DNA of 64,000 bases. Source: Azolla caroliniana. Its lineage: Eukaryota > Polypodiophyta. The translations under genes and the position numbers were made by a program. Location of the stretch: contig JBHGNT010000004.1 of the NCBI GenBank assembly GCA_043228905.1, positions 19,592,001 through 19,656,000 of the forward strand, given 5' to 3'. The notes under the pieces were generated by a model. That model made no database searches. It was not told the DNA's origin and saw only the letters and a list, made by a program, of their open reading frames with translations. This document shows, piece by piece, positions 9,872-19,450 of this stretch; position 1 is the first letter of the stretch, and each line of letters opens with the position of its first letter.

Positions 9872-12800
9872 ATGGAAGGCGGCAGCAGCGGGCAGCCGGG
9901 GATGATGGTGCTGAATGCGCAGAACTACGCCGACTGGAAGATAAAGATGGAGGATCTGCTCATTGTTCGGGACCTGTATGAACCGATCGACAGGTCGGAA
10001 ATACCCAAGGGGGTACTTGAGACGGAGTGGAGGCTTCTGAACCGGAAAGCCGTTGCAACCATTCGGCAATACGTCGACGTGAGCGTTCTACAACACGTGG
10101 CGAACGACACCAACGCATATGAGATGTGGAGGAAGCTGTCGGGCCTCTACGAGAGGAAGAATGCGTTGAACCGGACCTCCCTGATGAGAAAGATAGTGAA
10201 CCTCAAGTACCGGGACGGCGAGAGTATGGTGGAACACGTAAGCACGTTCATGGGATTCGTGAACCAACTTGCGGCGATCAAGTTCCCGTTGGAGGATGCA
10301 ATGCAAGCCATCATCCTGATGTGTACATTGCCGGACAGCTGGGAGAACTTGGTGGTGACTCTCAGCACCTCCTGCACCGAAGATAACTTGTCCCTACAAA
10401 CGGTAAAGACAAGTATTTTGAACGAAGAAGCGCGTCGGAGAGATAAAGAACCGGCCTCCGACTCGAAGGCGCTGCTTACCGAATCGGAACGGGGAAGACA
10501 ATGGAACCGGAGTCCGCAAAGACGGGAGAAGTCGGGGACCCGGTCGCAGTCAAGAGGAAGACCCACATGCTTCCACTGTGGGAAGCCGGGGCACTTCCGG
10601 AAGAATTGTCGGCATTACCGAAAGGACAACGGAGCCGACGACACGGATTCGAAGAAGTCACCGGAGAGAAACGGTGCATACCGGGGAGCCACGGACCGGA
10701 GAGGTCCGGATCGGCGAGGGCAGGACCGGAAAGGAACGACGGCACTCGCGGCAAGTGAAGAAGAGATAATGCTCATTACCGAAGAGAGGGAGCTGAACCT
10801 TGCCGGTGTAGAGATGACCTGGGTGGTCGATTCCGGAGCGTCGTTCCACCTGACCCCGGAGAAGAAATACTTCTCATCCTACACAGCCGGTGAGCATGGC
10901 TGTGTCCGGATGGGAAATGAAGGCACATGCCGGATTGCCGGCATAGGAGACGTGTGGCTGATGACATCAACCGGATGCAAGATGCTGCTAAAGGATGTGC
11001 GACACGTTCCGGAGGTCCGATTGAACCTGATCTCGGCCGGGAGGCTAGATGATGAAGGCTACACGGGTAGCATCCGGAACGGTGTCATGAAGTTCAGCAA
11101 GGGGAGCCTGATAGTGGCTCGGGCCCGGAAGGTCAACACACTGTACCTGATGAACTCCCGGCTATGTCCGGAAGAGCTGAATGTGGCAGCCGACACTGCC
11201 GGTGAGCTGTGGCACAAAAGACTGTGCCACATGAGTGAGAAGGGGATGAAGAGGCTTGCAGAAGACAACCTTATCCCAGTGAAGCATGTGCACCTGGAAA
11301 AGTGCACCGATTGCCTGGCCGGTAAGCAGAACCGAACCTCCTTCCACTCAAGGCCACCGACGAGACGTAGCGCACCATTGGAGTTGGTGCACACTGATGT
11401 GTGTCAGGTAGAAACGAAGTCACATGGCGGAGCCCAGTACTTCGTGACTTTCATTGATGATCACAGCCGGAAGCTGTGGACGGCACCGTTGAAGACAAAG
11501 GACCAAGTATTGTCCGTCTTCAAAGAACTCCACGCGAGAGTGGAAAGAGAATCCGGCAAGAAGCTGAAAGCGATACGAGCGGATAACGGAGGAGAATACC
11601 GGGGGCAGTTCGCGGAGTACTGTCGCTCGAAGGGGATCCGGCTCGAGTTTACTGTGCCGAAGACGCCGGAACTGAACGGGCTGGCCGAGAGGATGAACCG
11701 GACCATAATGGAGAGGGTCCGGAGTATGCTGGCGCATGCGAAATTACCCAAGGGGTTTTGGGCTGAGGCAATGTCGACGGCGACGTATGTGATAAATAGA
11801 TCACCCTCAGTACCTTTGGATGGAGACACGCCGCAGAAAGTGTGGACCGGTAAGGAAGTGTCCTACCGGCATCTGAAGGTGTTCGGGTGTCTCGTATACG
11901 TGCATGTGGCAAAGGACCGGAGAGGAAAGCTAGATCCAAAGACCCGGCCATGCATATTCCTCGGTTACGGCGACGACGAGTTCGGCTACCGAGTATGGGA
12001 CCCGGTCGACAAGAAGATATTCAGGAGTCGAGATATCATCTTCATGGAGAACAAGACACTCGCCGACTGGGAGTCGGAGAAGAAGATGAAGAGCTCCAAG
12101 TCGACCGGTGAGGATCAACTCTACGAGGAGCAGTCCCGACCGGCAAGAGACCGGTTAGCACTCGAGGATCCGGCCGAAGACGGTGAAGAAACAGAACCGG
12201 CCGAAGAAGATGAAAATGATACCGGAACCGGCCCCGATCCCGAAATGGATTCGGATGAAGAAGAATCGGAAGAACCGGTTACCGAAGCTCCGGAACGGAG
12301 ATATCCTCTAAGAGAGAGAAGGGCCCCCCGGAGATTTCCAGAACCAGAGCACGTGCTGCTAACCGACGAGGGGGAGCCGGAGAGCTTTGAAGAAGCAAAG
12401 CATGACACCCAGAGCCGCAGGTGGTTGAGTGCCATGCAGGACGAGATGGATTCCCTGCATGAGAACCACACATATGAACTTGTGGAGTTGCCGAAAGGAA
12501 AGCGGGCACTTCGAAACAAGTGGGTGTTCAAGCTGAAACCGGGAGATGCCGGAAACCCCCCGAGATACAAAGCCAGGATCGTGGTGAAGGGGTTTCAGCA
12601 GAAGAAGGGCGTCGACTTCGACGAGATATTTGCCCCGGTAGTGAAGATGACCTCCATCCGGACGGTGCTGAGCATAGCGGCAAGCATGGACCTCGAGGTA
12701 GAACAGATGGACGTGAAGACGGCATTCCTTCACGGTGACCTCGAAGAAGAGATCTACATGCAGCAACCGGAAGGATTCGAGAAGAAAGGGAAGGAGCACC

Positions 12801-13945
12801 TGGTATGCCGGTTGAAGAAGAGCCTTTACGGACTGAAGCAGGCTCCCCGGCAATGGTACCGCAAGTTCGACTCCTTCATGACCGACGAAGGGTACCACAA
12901 AACGCAGTCTGATCACTGCGTGTTTGTGAAGAAGTTCGAAGGAGGAGACTCTCTAATACTCCTCCTGTACGTGGACGACATGTTGATCGTCGGACGGGAC
13001 CAGGTCAAGATACGGATGCTGAAGAAAGCGCTTCACCGAACCTTCTCAATGAAGGACCTGGGTCCGGCGAGGCAAATACTAGGGATGCACATCATCCGGG
13101 ACCGGAAGAAGAAGCAGTTGTGGCTGTCACAGGAGAAGTACGTGACAAAGGTGCTTCACCGGTTCAACATGTCGGAAGCAAGACCGGTCGGGTCAACCCT
13201 CCCGGCAAACTGCAAGTTGTCCAGCAAGCAGAGCCCCAAGACAAAGGCTGAGAAGGAGGACATGATGAAAGTACCATATGCCTCTGCCGTCGGAAGCTTG
13301 ATGTACGCAATGGTGTGTACAAGACCGGACATAGGATACGCAGTCGGAGTGGTGAGCCGGTACATGAGCAATCCCGGCAAAGACCACTGGAACGCGGTCA
13401 AGTGGATACTCCGATACCTGAAGGGCACGGCAAACGTGTGCCTCCGATTCGGCTCCGGTAAGCCCGAACTCGACGGCTTTACCGATTCGGATATGTCGGC
13501 TGATGAAGATACCAGCCGGTCCACATCAGGGTATGTGATGACGTATGCAGGAGGAGCTGTTTCGTGGCAGTCGAGGCTGCAGAAGACGGTTGCGCTGTCA
13601 ACCACGGAGGCGGAGTACATGGCGGCTGTTGAAGCCGGCAAGGAAATAATATGGATGAAGGACTTCATTAGAGAGCTCGGTATCCGACAAGAGGAGTACC
13701 GACTCTACTGCGACAGTCAGAGTGCCATCCACCTTGCGAAGAACGCGGCCTATCACTCCCGGACGAAGCACATCCAGCGAAGATATCACTGGATCCGGGA
13801 AAGGATAGAAGACCAGGAGTTCATGCTGACGAAGATCCACACGGAAGAGAACGGGTCAGATATGCTGACCAAAGTGCTCACACCCGACAAGCTGGAAGCG
13901 TGCCGGAAGAGGGTCGGATTGGAGAGACATCCCATGCCGAAGTGA
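9872..13945 (+). CDS. Gag-Pol polyprotein of copia A2
   Basis: Predicted 1357 aa from the ATG at 9872; the frame stays open upstream into the LTR but has no earlier ATG. Gag occupies about residues 1-250 and ends with a zinc knuckle CFHCGKPGHFRKNC at 233-246. The aspartic protease follows (DSGAS, Asp320). The integrase has an HHCC region near 445-480 and a core with Asp509 (HTDV), Asp571 (ADNGGE) and Glu606 (LAERMNR). RT carries YVDDMLIVG at 1033-1041, and RNase H has TDSDMSADEDTSRSTSGY near 1203-1220. The C-terminal KHIQRRYHWIRE and DMLTK blocks are typical of plant copia. No stop or frameshift interrupts it. D571 and E606 are separated by 34 residues, one fewer than in the element at 40858-46353. 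Gag would form the particle, and pol would process, copy and integrate the RNA. Confidence 0.95.
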   Translation: MEGGSSGQPGMMVLNAQNYADWKIKMEDLLIVRDLYEPIDRSEIPKGVLETEWRLLNRKAVATIRQYVDVSVLQHVANDTNAYEMWRKLSGLYERKNALNRTSLMRKIVNLKYRDGESMVEHVSTFMGFVNQLAAIKFPLEDAMQAIILMCTLPDSWENLVVTLSTSCTEDNLSLQTVKTSILNEEARRRDKEPASDSKALLTESERGRQWNRSPQRREKSGTRSQSRGRPTCFHCGKPGHFRKNCRHYRKDNGADDTDSKKSPERNGAYRGATDRRGPDRRGQDRKGTTALAASEEEIMLITEERELNLAGVEMTWVVDSGASFHLTPEKKYFSSYTAGEHGCVRMGNEGTCRIAGIGDVWLMTSTGCKMLLKDVRHVPEVRLNLISAGRLDDEGYTGSIRNGVMKFSKGSLIVARARKVNTLYLMNSRLCPEELNVAADTAGELWHKRLCHMSEKGMKRLAEDNLIPVKHVHLEKCTDCLAGKQNRTSFHSRPPTRRSAPLELVHTDVCQVETKSHGGAQYFVTFIDDHSRKLWTAPLKTKDQVLSVFKELHARVERESGKKLKAIRADNGGEYRGQFAEYCRSKGIRLEFTVPKTPELNGLAERMNRTIMERVRSMLAHAKLPKGFWAEAMSTATYVINRSPSVPLDGDTPQKVWTGKEVSYRHLKVFGCLVYVHVAKDRRGKLDPKTRPCIFLGYGDDEFGYRVWDPVDKKIFRSRDIIFMENKTLADWESEKKMKSSKSTGEDQLYEEQSRPARDRLALEDPAEDGEETEPAEEDENDTGTGPDPEMDSDEEESEEPVTEAPERRYPLRERRAPRRFPEPEHVLLTDEGEPESFEEAKHDTQSRRWLSAMQDEMDSLHENHTYELVELPKGKRALRNKWVFKLKPGDAGNPPRYKARIVVKGFQQKKGVDFDEIFAPVVKMTSIRTVLSIAASMDLEVEQMDVKTAFLHGDLEEEIYMQQPEGFEKKGKEHLVCRLKKSLYGLKQAPRQWYRKFDSFMTDEGYHKTQSDHCVFVKKFEGGDSLILLLYVDDMLIVGRDQVKIRMLKKALHRTFSMKDLGPARQILGMHIIRDRKKKQLWLSQEKYVTKVLHRFNMSEARPVGSTLPANCKLSSKQSPKTKAEKEDMMKVPYASAVGSLMYAMVCTRPDIGYAVGVVSRYMSNPGKDHWNAVKWILRYLKGTANVCLRFGSGKPELDGFTDSDMSADEDTSRSTSGYVMTYAGGAVSWQSRLQKTVALSTTEAEYMAAVEAGKEIIWMKDFIRELGIRQEEYRLYCDSQSAIHLAKNAAYHSRTKHIQRRYHWIRERIEDQEFMLTKIHTEENGSDMLTKVLTPDKLEACRKRVGLERHPMPK

Positions 13946-13955
13946 AGGGGGAGTT
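13940..13955 (+). other. Polypurine tract of copia A2
   Basis: GAAGTGAAGGGGGAGT lies directly before the 3' LTR and overlaps the polyprotein stop codon. It would prime plus-strand DNA synthesis. Confidence 0.85.
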
Positions 13956-14652
13956 TGTTGGGATTTCGGTCCCTCCGGATGGGATGTCCGGAGATGAATG
14001 ACGGCAAGCCCGGTTGCGGTTACGGAGCCGGATGATGAAGACCCCGGCTACGGAGCCGGATGATGAAGACCCCGGCTACGGTGCCGGATGATGAAGACCC
14101 CGGCTACGGAGCCGGATGATGAATACCCCGGCTACGGAGCCGGATGCTGAAGACCCCGGTTACAGAGCCGGATGACGAATGTACCCGGAGGGAGATCCGG
14201 ATGCGGGGACATATTTGTGAATATGTTTGCCAAGAGCCCTTGAGGCTATATTTGTAAATAGCCCGAAAGTCATATGTGTATAAATATGACTTAGGGCAAA
14301 CAGTTTATGTTGTTGCTCATTTTTCTGTTTTCCACTAAGAGGGAGCGTAGTGAGAGCAGCCGAGAGAGAGTGAGAGAGAAAGAGGAAGGAAGAGGTCGAC
14401 GCCTCTGTGTAATACCGCCGCCTGTGGCGAGGACAGCGAGCTCAAGGTCGTCGCCTTGCAGCTCGCCATTGTACATTCCCGCGTATAGTGATAGTTGGAG
14501 TCTTGCACTCCCGTGGTTTTTCCCATTTAGGGTTTTCCACGTAAAACATCCAGTGTACCCTTCTCTCTATTGTTTTTCGTGCATTGTTGTATTTCCCGTT
14601 TTCTGTGAATCGATCCTGTTCCTCGGTTGTGGCCGAGCACGGAATTCCGACA
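13956..14652 (+). repeat. 3' LTR of copia A2
   Basis: 697 bp, 28 bp longer than the 5' LTR because it holds six rather than five 28-bp repeat units. Outside that unit only about two base differences were seen (for example TATGGAG versus TACGGAG, and GACAAATG versus GACGAATG). Confidence 0.93.
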
Positions 14653-15749
14653 CAAGGTGCCTCTATTGGAGGCATATGGCTACGAGAGACTGAAGGGACG
14701 AGGTCGGCCTGAGTTCGCCCAATGGGTGGCATCGGTGAAGACCTGCCAAGGTGTGACACAAGCATTCCTAGATTTTGAGCGTCCCTTTTCTCAACTCTCA
14801 GAGCAAGAACAAAGATTGGTGGGGGTGGATGTCCTCCTTAGTCCGAAACCCAGGTGGTCCCGCTCAAGTAGCACATGCACGCGAGCATTTTCGCAACATC
14901 ATTTGGTGAACACGACGTGAATCCATCATGTGTCACACCTAGCGGCGCATGTAAATTACCACTACTCAACAAGAAGGAAAAGTGTTGGATACAAGACGTC
15001 GAGAATGTCCTGAAAGAAGAAAGCATAATAGGAGAAGAAGAATTCGTGACTCATATTCTGGAAGAAGCCTCATTTAACGCCACCATCAGCGAAATCGAGG
15101 AAGTTGTGGACTTGAGCTATCTTCGTGATCAACACATGATTTCGGTTAACTCCATCAACATGTACGTTGTCATCGATGAATATCATTGAGGCATCTTGAT
15201 GGAGGAAGCTGAAGTCAACACTAAATATAAAACAGTGGATAGGAAAATGAAGCCAGTTGTGGTTCCACTACCGGAAGATAGCTAGCAAAAGTTGAAGAAA
15301 GTTGTGAACTATCCAAGCTTAGGGAATCCGAAGAGAATAGGTCATGTCTTCACTGAAGAGACGAAAGGAAAACTACGAGTTAAAAGGGTGGATTTCATCC
15401 TCCCTAAAAAAGAGCAAATGTTCTGCGGAATGCTTCAAAGACATGGGACGGCTTTCGCATTTTTCCCATAGGAAATCGGATGTGTTGATCCAAGGACGAC
15501 AAAACCAATGGTGATTTTCACGGTGACACATATGCCTTGGAAGTTGATTGAGCTCTTAAAGGAGAAGGTGAATATAGGAATTTTGTAATTGTCAAACACT
15601 CCTTACTCTAATAGGTGGTTCACGGTGCCAAAGACGAATGGATCGTTGTGATTCATCCAAGATCTTCAACCAATCAACATGGTGACAATTCGGAATGCTA
15701 GAATCGGTTCGAGTGTGGATGAATTTGCCGAGGCATTTACGGGCCGGTC

Positions 15750-16278
15750 TCATGATTACTAGTCATGCCAAAGCTCGAACCCTCGACCCTAACACTCATC
15801 TTATAGCACCTTACCCACTAGGTCATTTAGATTATATGATAATAATTCATGTCATTATTAAGAGATGTATGTATACAACATTATAGAACATTCTAGATCA
15901 TTATGGAACATTGTGGAACTTTCTAGAACATTTAAGGAAACTCATGAAGGGATGACACGTGGCATTGCTTGCTCTTGCATGTGTCATTACCTACTCTTAT
16001 AAATTGAAGCCCCTCACTATTTTCAAGTTATTCCGGTTGAACACCAATCTCCAGCCTTCTAGCCTACATTATCAATCATTCTCATAATTCTCTAGTTGTA
16101 ACATTCTCTCTTTATAATAAATATCTCACCATTCTGCTTCAACAAGAAACTCTATCTTTTCTCTTGTCCGTGTGCAAACTACTAGTTATAATATTCTCTC
16201 TTTATAATAATAATAATATCTCCATTCCACTTCTTCCAAATATCCTTATCCCTTTTCTCTTGTCCGCGTGCTGACAAT
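15750..16278 (+). mobile_element. Family D-like solo LTR (copy D2) in gypsy-3 RT
   Basis: This about 529-bp insertion is bounded by CGGTC (15745-15749 and 16279-16283), a plausible 5-bp duplication; removing it restores the gypsy-3 RT frame. It has the family D layout: an antisense tRNA-like block at the 5' end (B box 15771-15781, A box 15815-15825), repeated AACATTCTAGA motifs, TATA-like CTTATAAATTG, GGTTGAACACCAATC, then a pyrimidine-rich tail with an internal duplication (two TATTCTCTCTTTATAATAA-like stretches). The ends are not clean TG...CA, so the boundaries may be off by a few bases. Confidence 0.65.
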
Positions 16279-17716
16279 CGGTCCATCTACTCCGTTGGCG
16301 ATTTCTACTCTAGACATGATCAATTCCAGTTGGCGGTTGACAGTCATGACATTACAACCATGAGGACTCCGATCGGGCTTGTGCATATGTGTACCTTACC
16401 TCAAGGTGCAACGAACTCAGTGGCTCATATGGTGAATGCCATGAACAAGGTCTTGAAGGATTGCATCCCGGGAATCACGATGCCCTTCTTGGATGATATT
16501 CCGATAAAAGGATGTTTGGATGAGGAGAAGGATGGATCAAAAGATAAGGATGGATGTAGAAAGTTCGTCATGGATGATATGAAGGATTGTGAGAAGGTGT
16601 TGCAAAGGCTCGAAGATGCGAATTTGACATTTTCGGGAGAAAAGTCTGTATTCGGGCAATCGGAGATCTTGGTGGTAGGTCACTTGTGTGGAGCATACGA
16701 CCGGAAGCCTTCACCATCCAAGGTGAATGCAATCCAGGACATGAAAGAAGAATATGTAACCCAAACGGAGGTTTAAAGGTTCATTGGAGCATGTGTGTTT
16801 CATCATATTTGGATTCCACACTACGCCCACATTGTTGAGACATTGTACGGTCTACCGAAGAAGAAGTAGAGGTTTGAATGTATTAGTCAGCATGCTTTCA
16901 CAATCCAAAGGCTGAAGAAATTACTGATGGAGGCACCTGCATTACAGAAGGTGGACTATTCAGAAGGCAAGCCCATTTTCATGACCGGTAGTCCGACCGG
17001 AATCGGATAAGTTATCAACCAAGAAGACAAAGATTGCAACCGATACGCAATTCAGTTTGGCATGAAAGTGTTAAGTGACAGGCAAAGAAAGTATGCCCAA
17101 GTGAAGAGGGAGTTGTGGGGAATCGTATCAGCGATCAAGTATGATCGTGACTATCTCATTAGAGCGGAAGTCATAATCAAGACAGATTGCCTACCAATCT
17201 TGGACATGATATCTGGTTGTAGTACACCAGATATTGCCATGTTAAGTTGAATCGCATATATCAAATAAGTCAACCCGGAGATCCATCATATAGCTGGGAA
17301 CCATAATGTCGTTGCAAACATGCTATCACAGGCGAGATACAACGGAGAACAAGATCGACATTCTGATGAAGAGGATATTGGCTTGGACTTCTTTCCAAGT
17401 TCCTACGCTCGGGTGCTGAATACTTTCATAGAAGAGGACTACGAAGGCGAATTCGTGGAGATCGGGAAATACTTGAGTTCTCTCCAAAGAGATGAATCAT
17501 GGTTGACGGAAGACTTACACTGAATTCGGAAGAAGGCGTACAAGTATTTCCTTAAGGATGGAGCTCTTTGAAGGCATGCGACGAAGAAGAATGGGACTTC
17601 AATGAGACCAACAAAAACTGATGTCGGAATTTCATGATAGTGTTTGGACAGGCCATCGAGGAATATGGGCTATGTTCGCGAAGTTAAAAGAGCAATATTG
17701 GTGGCCGGTCATCTAC

Positions 17717-18372
17717 TGTCATGATATGGCAAGACTCGAACCCATGACCTTATGCTACATGGGTCGAGCTCTTATCATTAGACTATGAATTGTATTTTGT
17801 AGGATATTATTTTTATTTATGCTTTATCATAGAAAATTGATGTATATTCCAGATCTCTCTAGAACATTCTAGAAGTTTCAGGATTATTCCTAAAAACACT
17901 ATAAAAGGAGGCACAAGGCATTGTTTTGAACCAAATTGGTTCAACACCAGTCTTAAGCCTCTTAGTCAATTTGTACTTATCTTTCATATAATATAAGAGC
18001 TGCTGTCATCATCCTACTTCTCTCTCTCTCCTCTTCTCACTTCCTCTCTCTCGGGAATCTTACGCAGTCCCGTCCTCTTAGTACTAATAGTACTACTCTT
18101 CTTAGTACTAATTCCATCTCTGCTTTAGTACTATTCCTGACAGTTTGAACCAATTTGGTTCAAAACAATGCCTTGTGCCTCCTTTTATAGTGTTTTTAGG
18201 AATAATCCTGAAACTTCACGAATGTTCTAGAGAGATCTGGAATATACATCAATTTTCTATGATAAAGCATAAATAAAAATAATATCCTACAAAATACAAT
18301 TCATAGTCTAATGGTAAGAGCTCGACCCATGTAACATAAGGTCATGGGTTCGAGTCTTGCCATATCATGACA
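17717..18372 (+). mobile_element. Palindromic family D LTR derivative with 228-bp inverted arms
   Basis: The 656-bp element starts TGTCATGATATGGC and ends GCCATATCATGACA, flanked by TCTAC on both sides (17712-17716, 18373-18377). 17717-18142 looks like one full family D LTR (426 bp, TG...TTCCTGACA). After two bases (GT) the first 228 bp of the same LTR repeat in inverted orientation (18145-18372), with about four mismatches to the left arm (17717-17944). Removing the insertion and one TCTAC restores the gypsy-3 integrase frame exactly. No internal coding region. Confidence 0.88.
18304..18357 (+). promoter_or_regulatory. tRNA-like Pol III promoter pair in right arm of palindrome
   Basis: 18304-18314 is TAGTCTAATGG, a perfect A box (TRGYNNARNNG). 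18347-18357 is GGTTCGAGTCT, a B box with one mismatch, starting 43 bases downstream. The left arm carries the mirror copy near 17730-17790 on the minus strand, so the element holds two divergently facing units. Confidence 0.6.
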
Positions 18373-19100
18373 TCTACAAGGATGTAGCAGCTTACATGGA
18401 AACATGTAAGGAATGTTAGATGTTTTCGAATGTTCGCCATCGAGTTGAACTTCATCCGACTTACCCGTTGGCTATGCATTACAAGTGGATGGTGGACATT
18501 GTAATGATGCCAATGGGGCGATGGCAGATGAAGTATCTTGTGTTGCTCGCAAGAGAGTAGCTTACCAGTCAAGTTGAAGGGTGAGCAGGTGGACGCCAAT
18601 GAAGCTAGAGAATTCTTCTCTAGGATGCGAATTAAGTTATCTCTTACCACAACATATAATCCAGAAGCGAATGGGAAAGTGGAACGTGGACATGGACCAA
18701 TTGTGAAGGTTCTCGTGAAAGCTTGCCATGGGAAAATAGGTGAATCAACTTCGTCCGAGGAAAATCGTTGAAGGAGATTGGGTGTTGGTCTACGACAGTA
18801 GCCTAAAATACCAACATAGTACGGGTCAAAAAAATTCGCAGTGATGGTTTGGACAATATGTGGTGAAGAAAGTGGAAGATAATGTGACATATTGTTTAGC
18901 AGAACTGGATGGTACATCACTTGCTTTGCCAATTTCCGGGAAAAGAATCAAGATCTTCAAGGGAAGAGACTGAATGGAAATTAGACTCGAAGCTTTAGAC
19001 GATTCAATATTGGGCATCAATGACGAAGTAGAGTAATCAAAAGAGGAGCCTCACCATAATTGGCACATACCGGTGGATGTGCAAGTTTGGTGGGGGTGAA

Positions 19101-19450
19101 TGTCGTGTGGTTCTTCACACACGATATAAAAAATAATGAAATAATTCTTTTAGATTAGCTTAATGGCTTGGTACAAAAAGATGGACGTCTTCAAGGGCTC
19201 CCAAATGCATTTTACTACGTATGAAACAGACAACTATGTATCAAGTTATGTGTGTATGAAGCTAGAGAAAAGATGAGGGAATAGAATAGTAAGATATCCC
19301 ACATTAATAGGAACACATTGGATCTAGAAGTATATAACCAGACCCAGAACCTATCAATTCATATTTGGGCATTCGGAGTATGGGCCATTCGGGGATCCGT
19401 AGTGGAACTGGACTACTTAGAAAGGTTTGGAACAACCTAATTGCTCAGAA
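19101..19450 (+). repeat. Start of the gypsy-3 3' LTR, running into satellite DNA
   Basis: TGTCGTGTGG follows the polypurine tract. A hairpin (CGTGTG/CACACACG) lies within the first 25 bases, like that in family C. An A-box-like TAGCTTAATGG is at 19156-19166, but the B box expected near 19199 is poor. GATATCCCACAT and TATATAA-like promoter sequence lie near 19290-19340. From about 19390, GGATCCGTAGTGGAAC resembles the satellite unit that begins just downstream. The 3' boundary of the LTR could not be found. Confidence 0.6.

Larger units (their letters stand above)
9172..14652 (+). mobile_element. Intact Ty1/copia LTR retrotransposon (copia A2)
   Basis: A complete 5,481-bp element flanked by the perfect 5-bp duplication CAAGG (9167-9171 and 14653-14657). 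It has 5' and 3' LTRs, a PBS three bases after the 5' LTR, one long open polyprotein and a polypurine tract. Read by eye, the LTRs differ by about two or three substitutions and one 28-bp repeat unit, so the insertion is recent. Domain order gag-PR-IN-RT-RH places it in Ty1/copia. Its coding region is GC-rich compared with the flanking old gypsy DNA. It looks capable of autonomous transposition. Confidence 0.95.
8980..15189 (+). pseudogene. gypsy-3 gag remnant, split by copia A2
   Basis: 8980-9171 encodes LGSNWDNVQIFLNAYNADMD, then MRLEYFCRVVAEPIYKEVKE. After the copia insertion it continues at 14658 with PLLEAYGYERLKGRGRPEFA, then FLDFERPFSQLSEQEQRLVG. This block is typical of the gag of many plant Ty3/gypsy elements. 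14875-15189 continues as an acidic linker (NVLKEESIIGEEEFVTHILE). I saw no zinc knuckle. The join is exact: the CAAGG target site lies within the sequence encoding TFKV/PLLEAYG. Confidence 0.75.
15190..19080 (+). pseudogene. gypsy-3 pol remnant (RT, RNase H, integrase)
   Basis: RT blocks: the RWFTVPKTNGSL and FIQDLQPINMVTIRN blocks near 15610-15690, then SIYSVGDFYSRHDQFQ after the D2 insertion. 16330-16776 gives TPIGLVHMCTLPQGATNSVA and MPFLDDIPIKG, where FLDD is the catalytic pair. 16900-17250 gives RNase H-like sequence (RKYAQVKRELWGIVSAIKYD), 17290-17330 an IAGNHNVVANMLSQ block, and 17695-18420 the integrase zinc region (EQYWWPVIYKDVAAYMETCK). 18440-18770 is a shortened integrase core ending TTYNPEANGKVERGHGPIVK. 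Many stops; dead copy. Confidence 0.8.
8980..19100 (+). mobile_element. gypsy-3: old Ty3/gypsy element hosting three nested insertions
   Basis: Coding remnants of gag, RT, RNase H and integrase run in order on the plus strand from 8980 to about 18990. A polypurine tract at 19088-19100 (TGGTGGGGGTGAA) is followed at 19101 by TGTCGTGTGG, a likely 3' LTR start. Nested inside are the copia element 9172-14652, the LTR 15750-16278 and the palindromic element 17717-18372. Each sits in a coding segment that reads in frame when the insertion and one target duplication are removed. The 5' LTR is missing; the left end abuts an inverted gypsy RT fragment. Confidence 0.85.

Noticed and set aside
12121-13668. 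Antisense open frames across copia A2 pol
   Set aside because: GC-rich antisense shadows of the polyprotein; no independent evidence.
18304-18361. Functional tRNA gene in the palindromic element
   Set aside because: Only promoter boxes are conserved; no full cloverleaf, and a mirror copy exists in the other arm.
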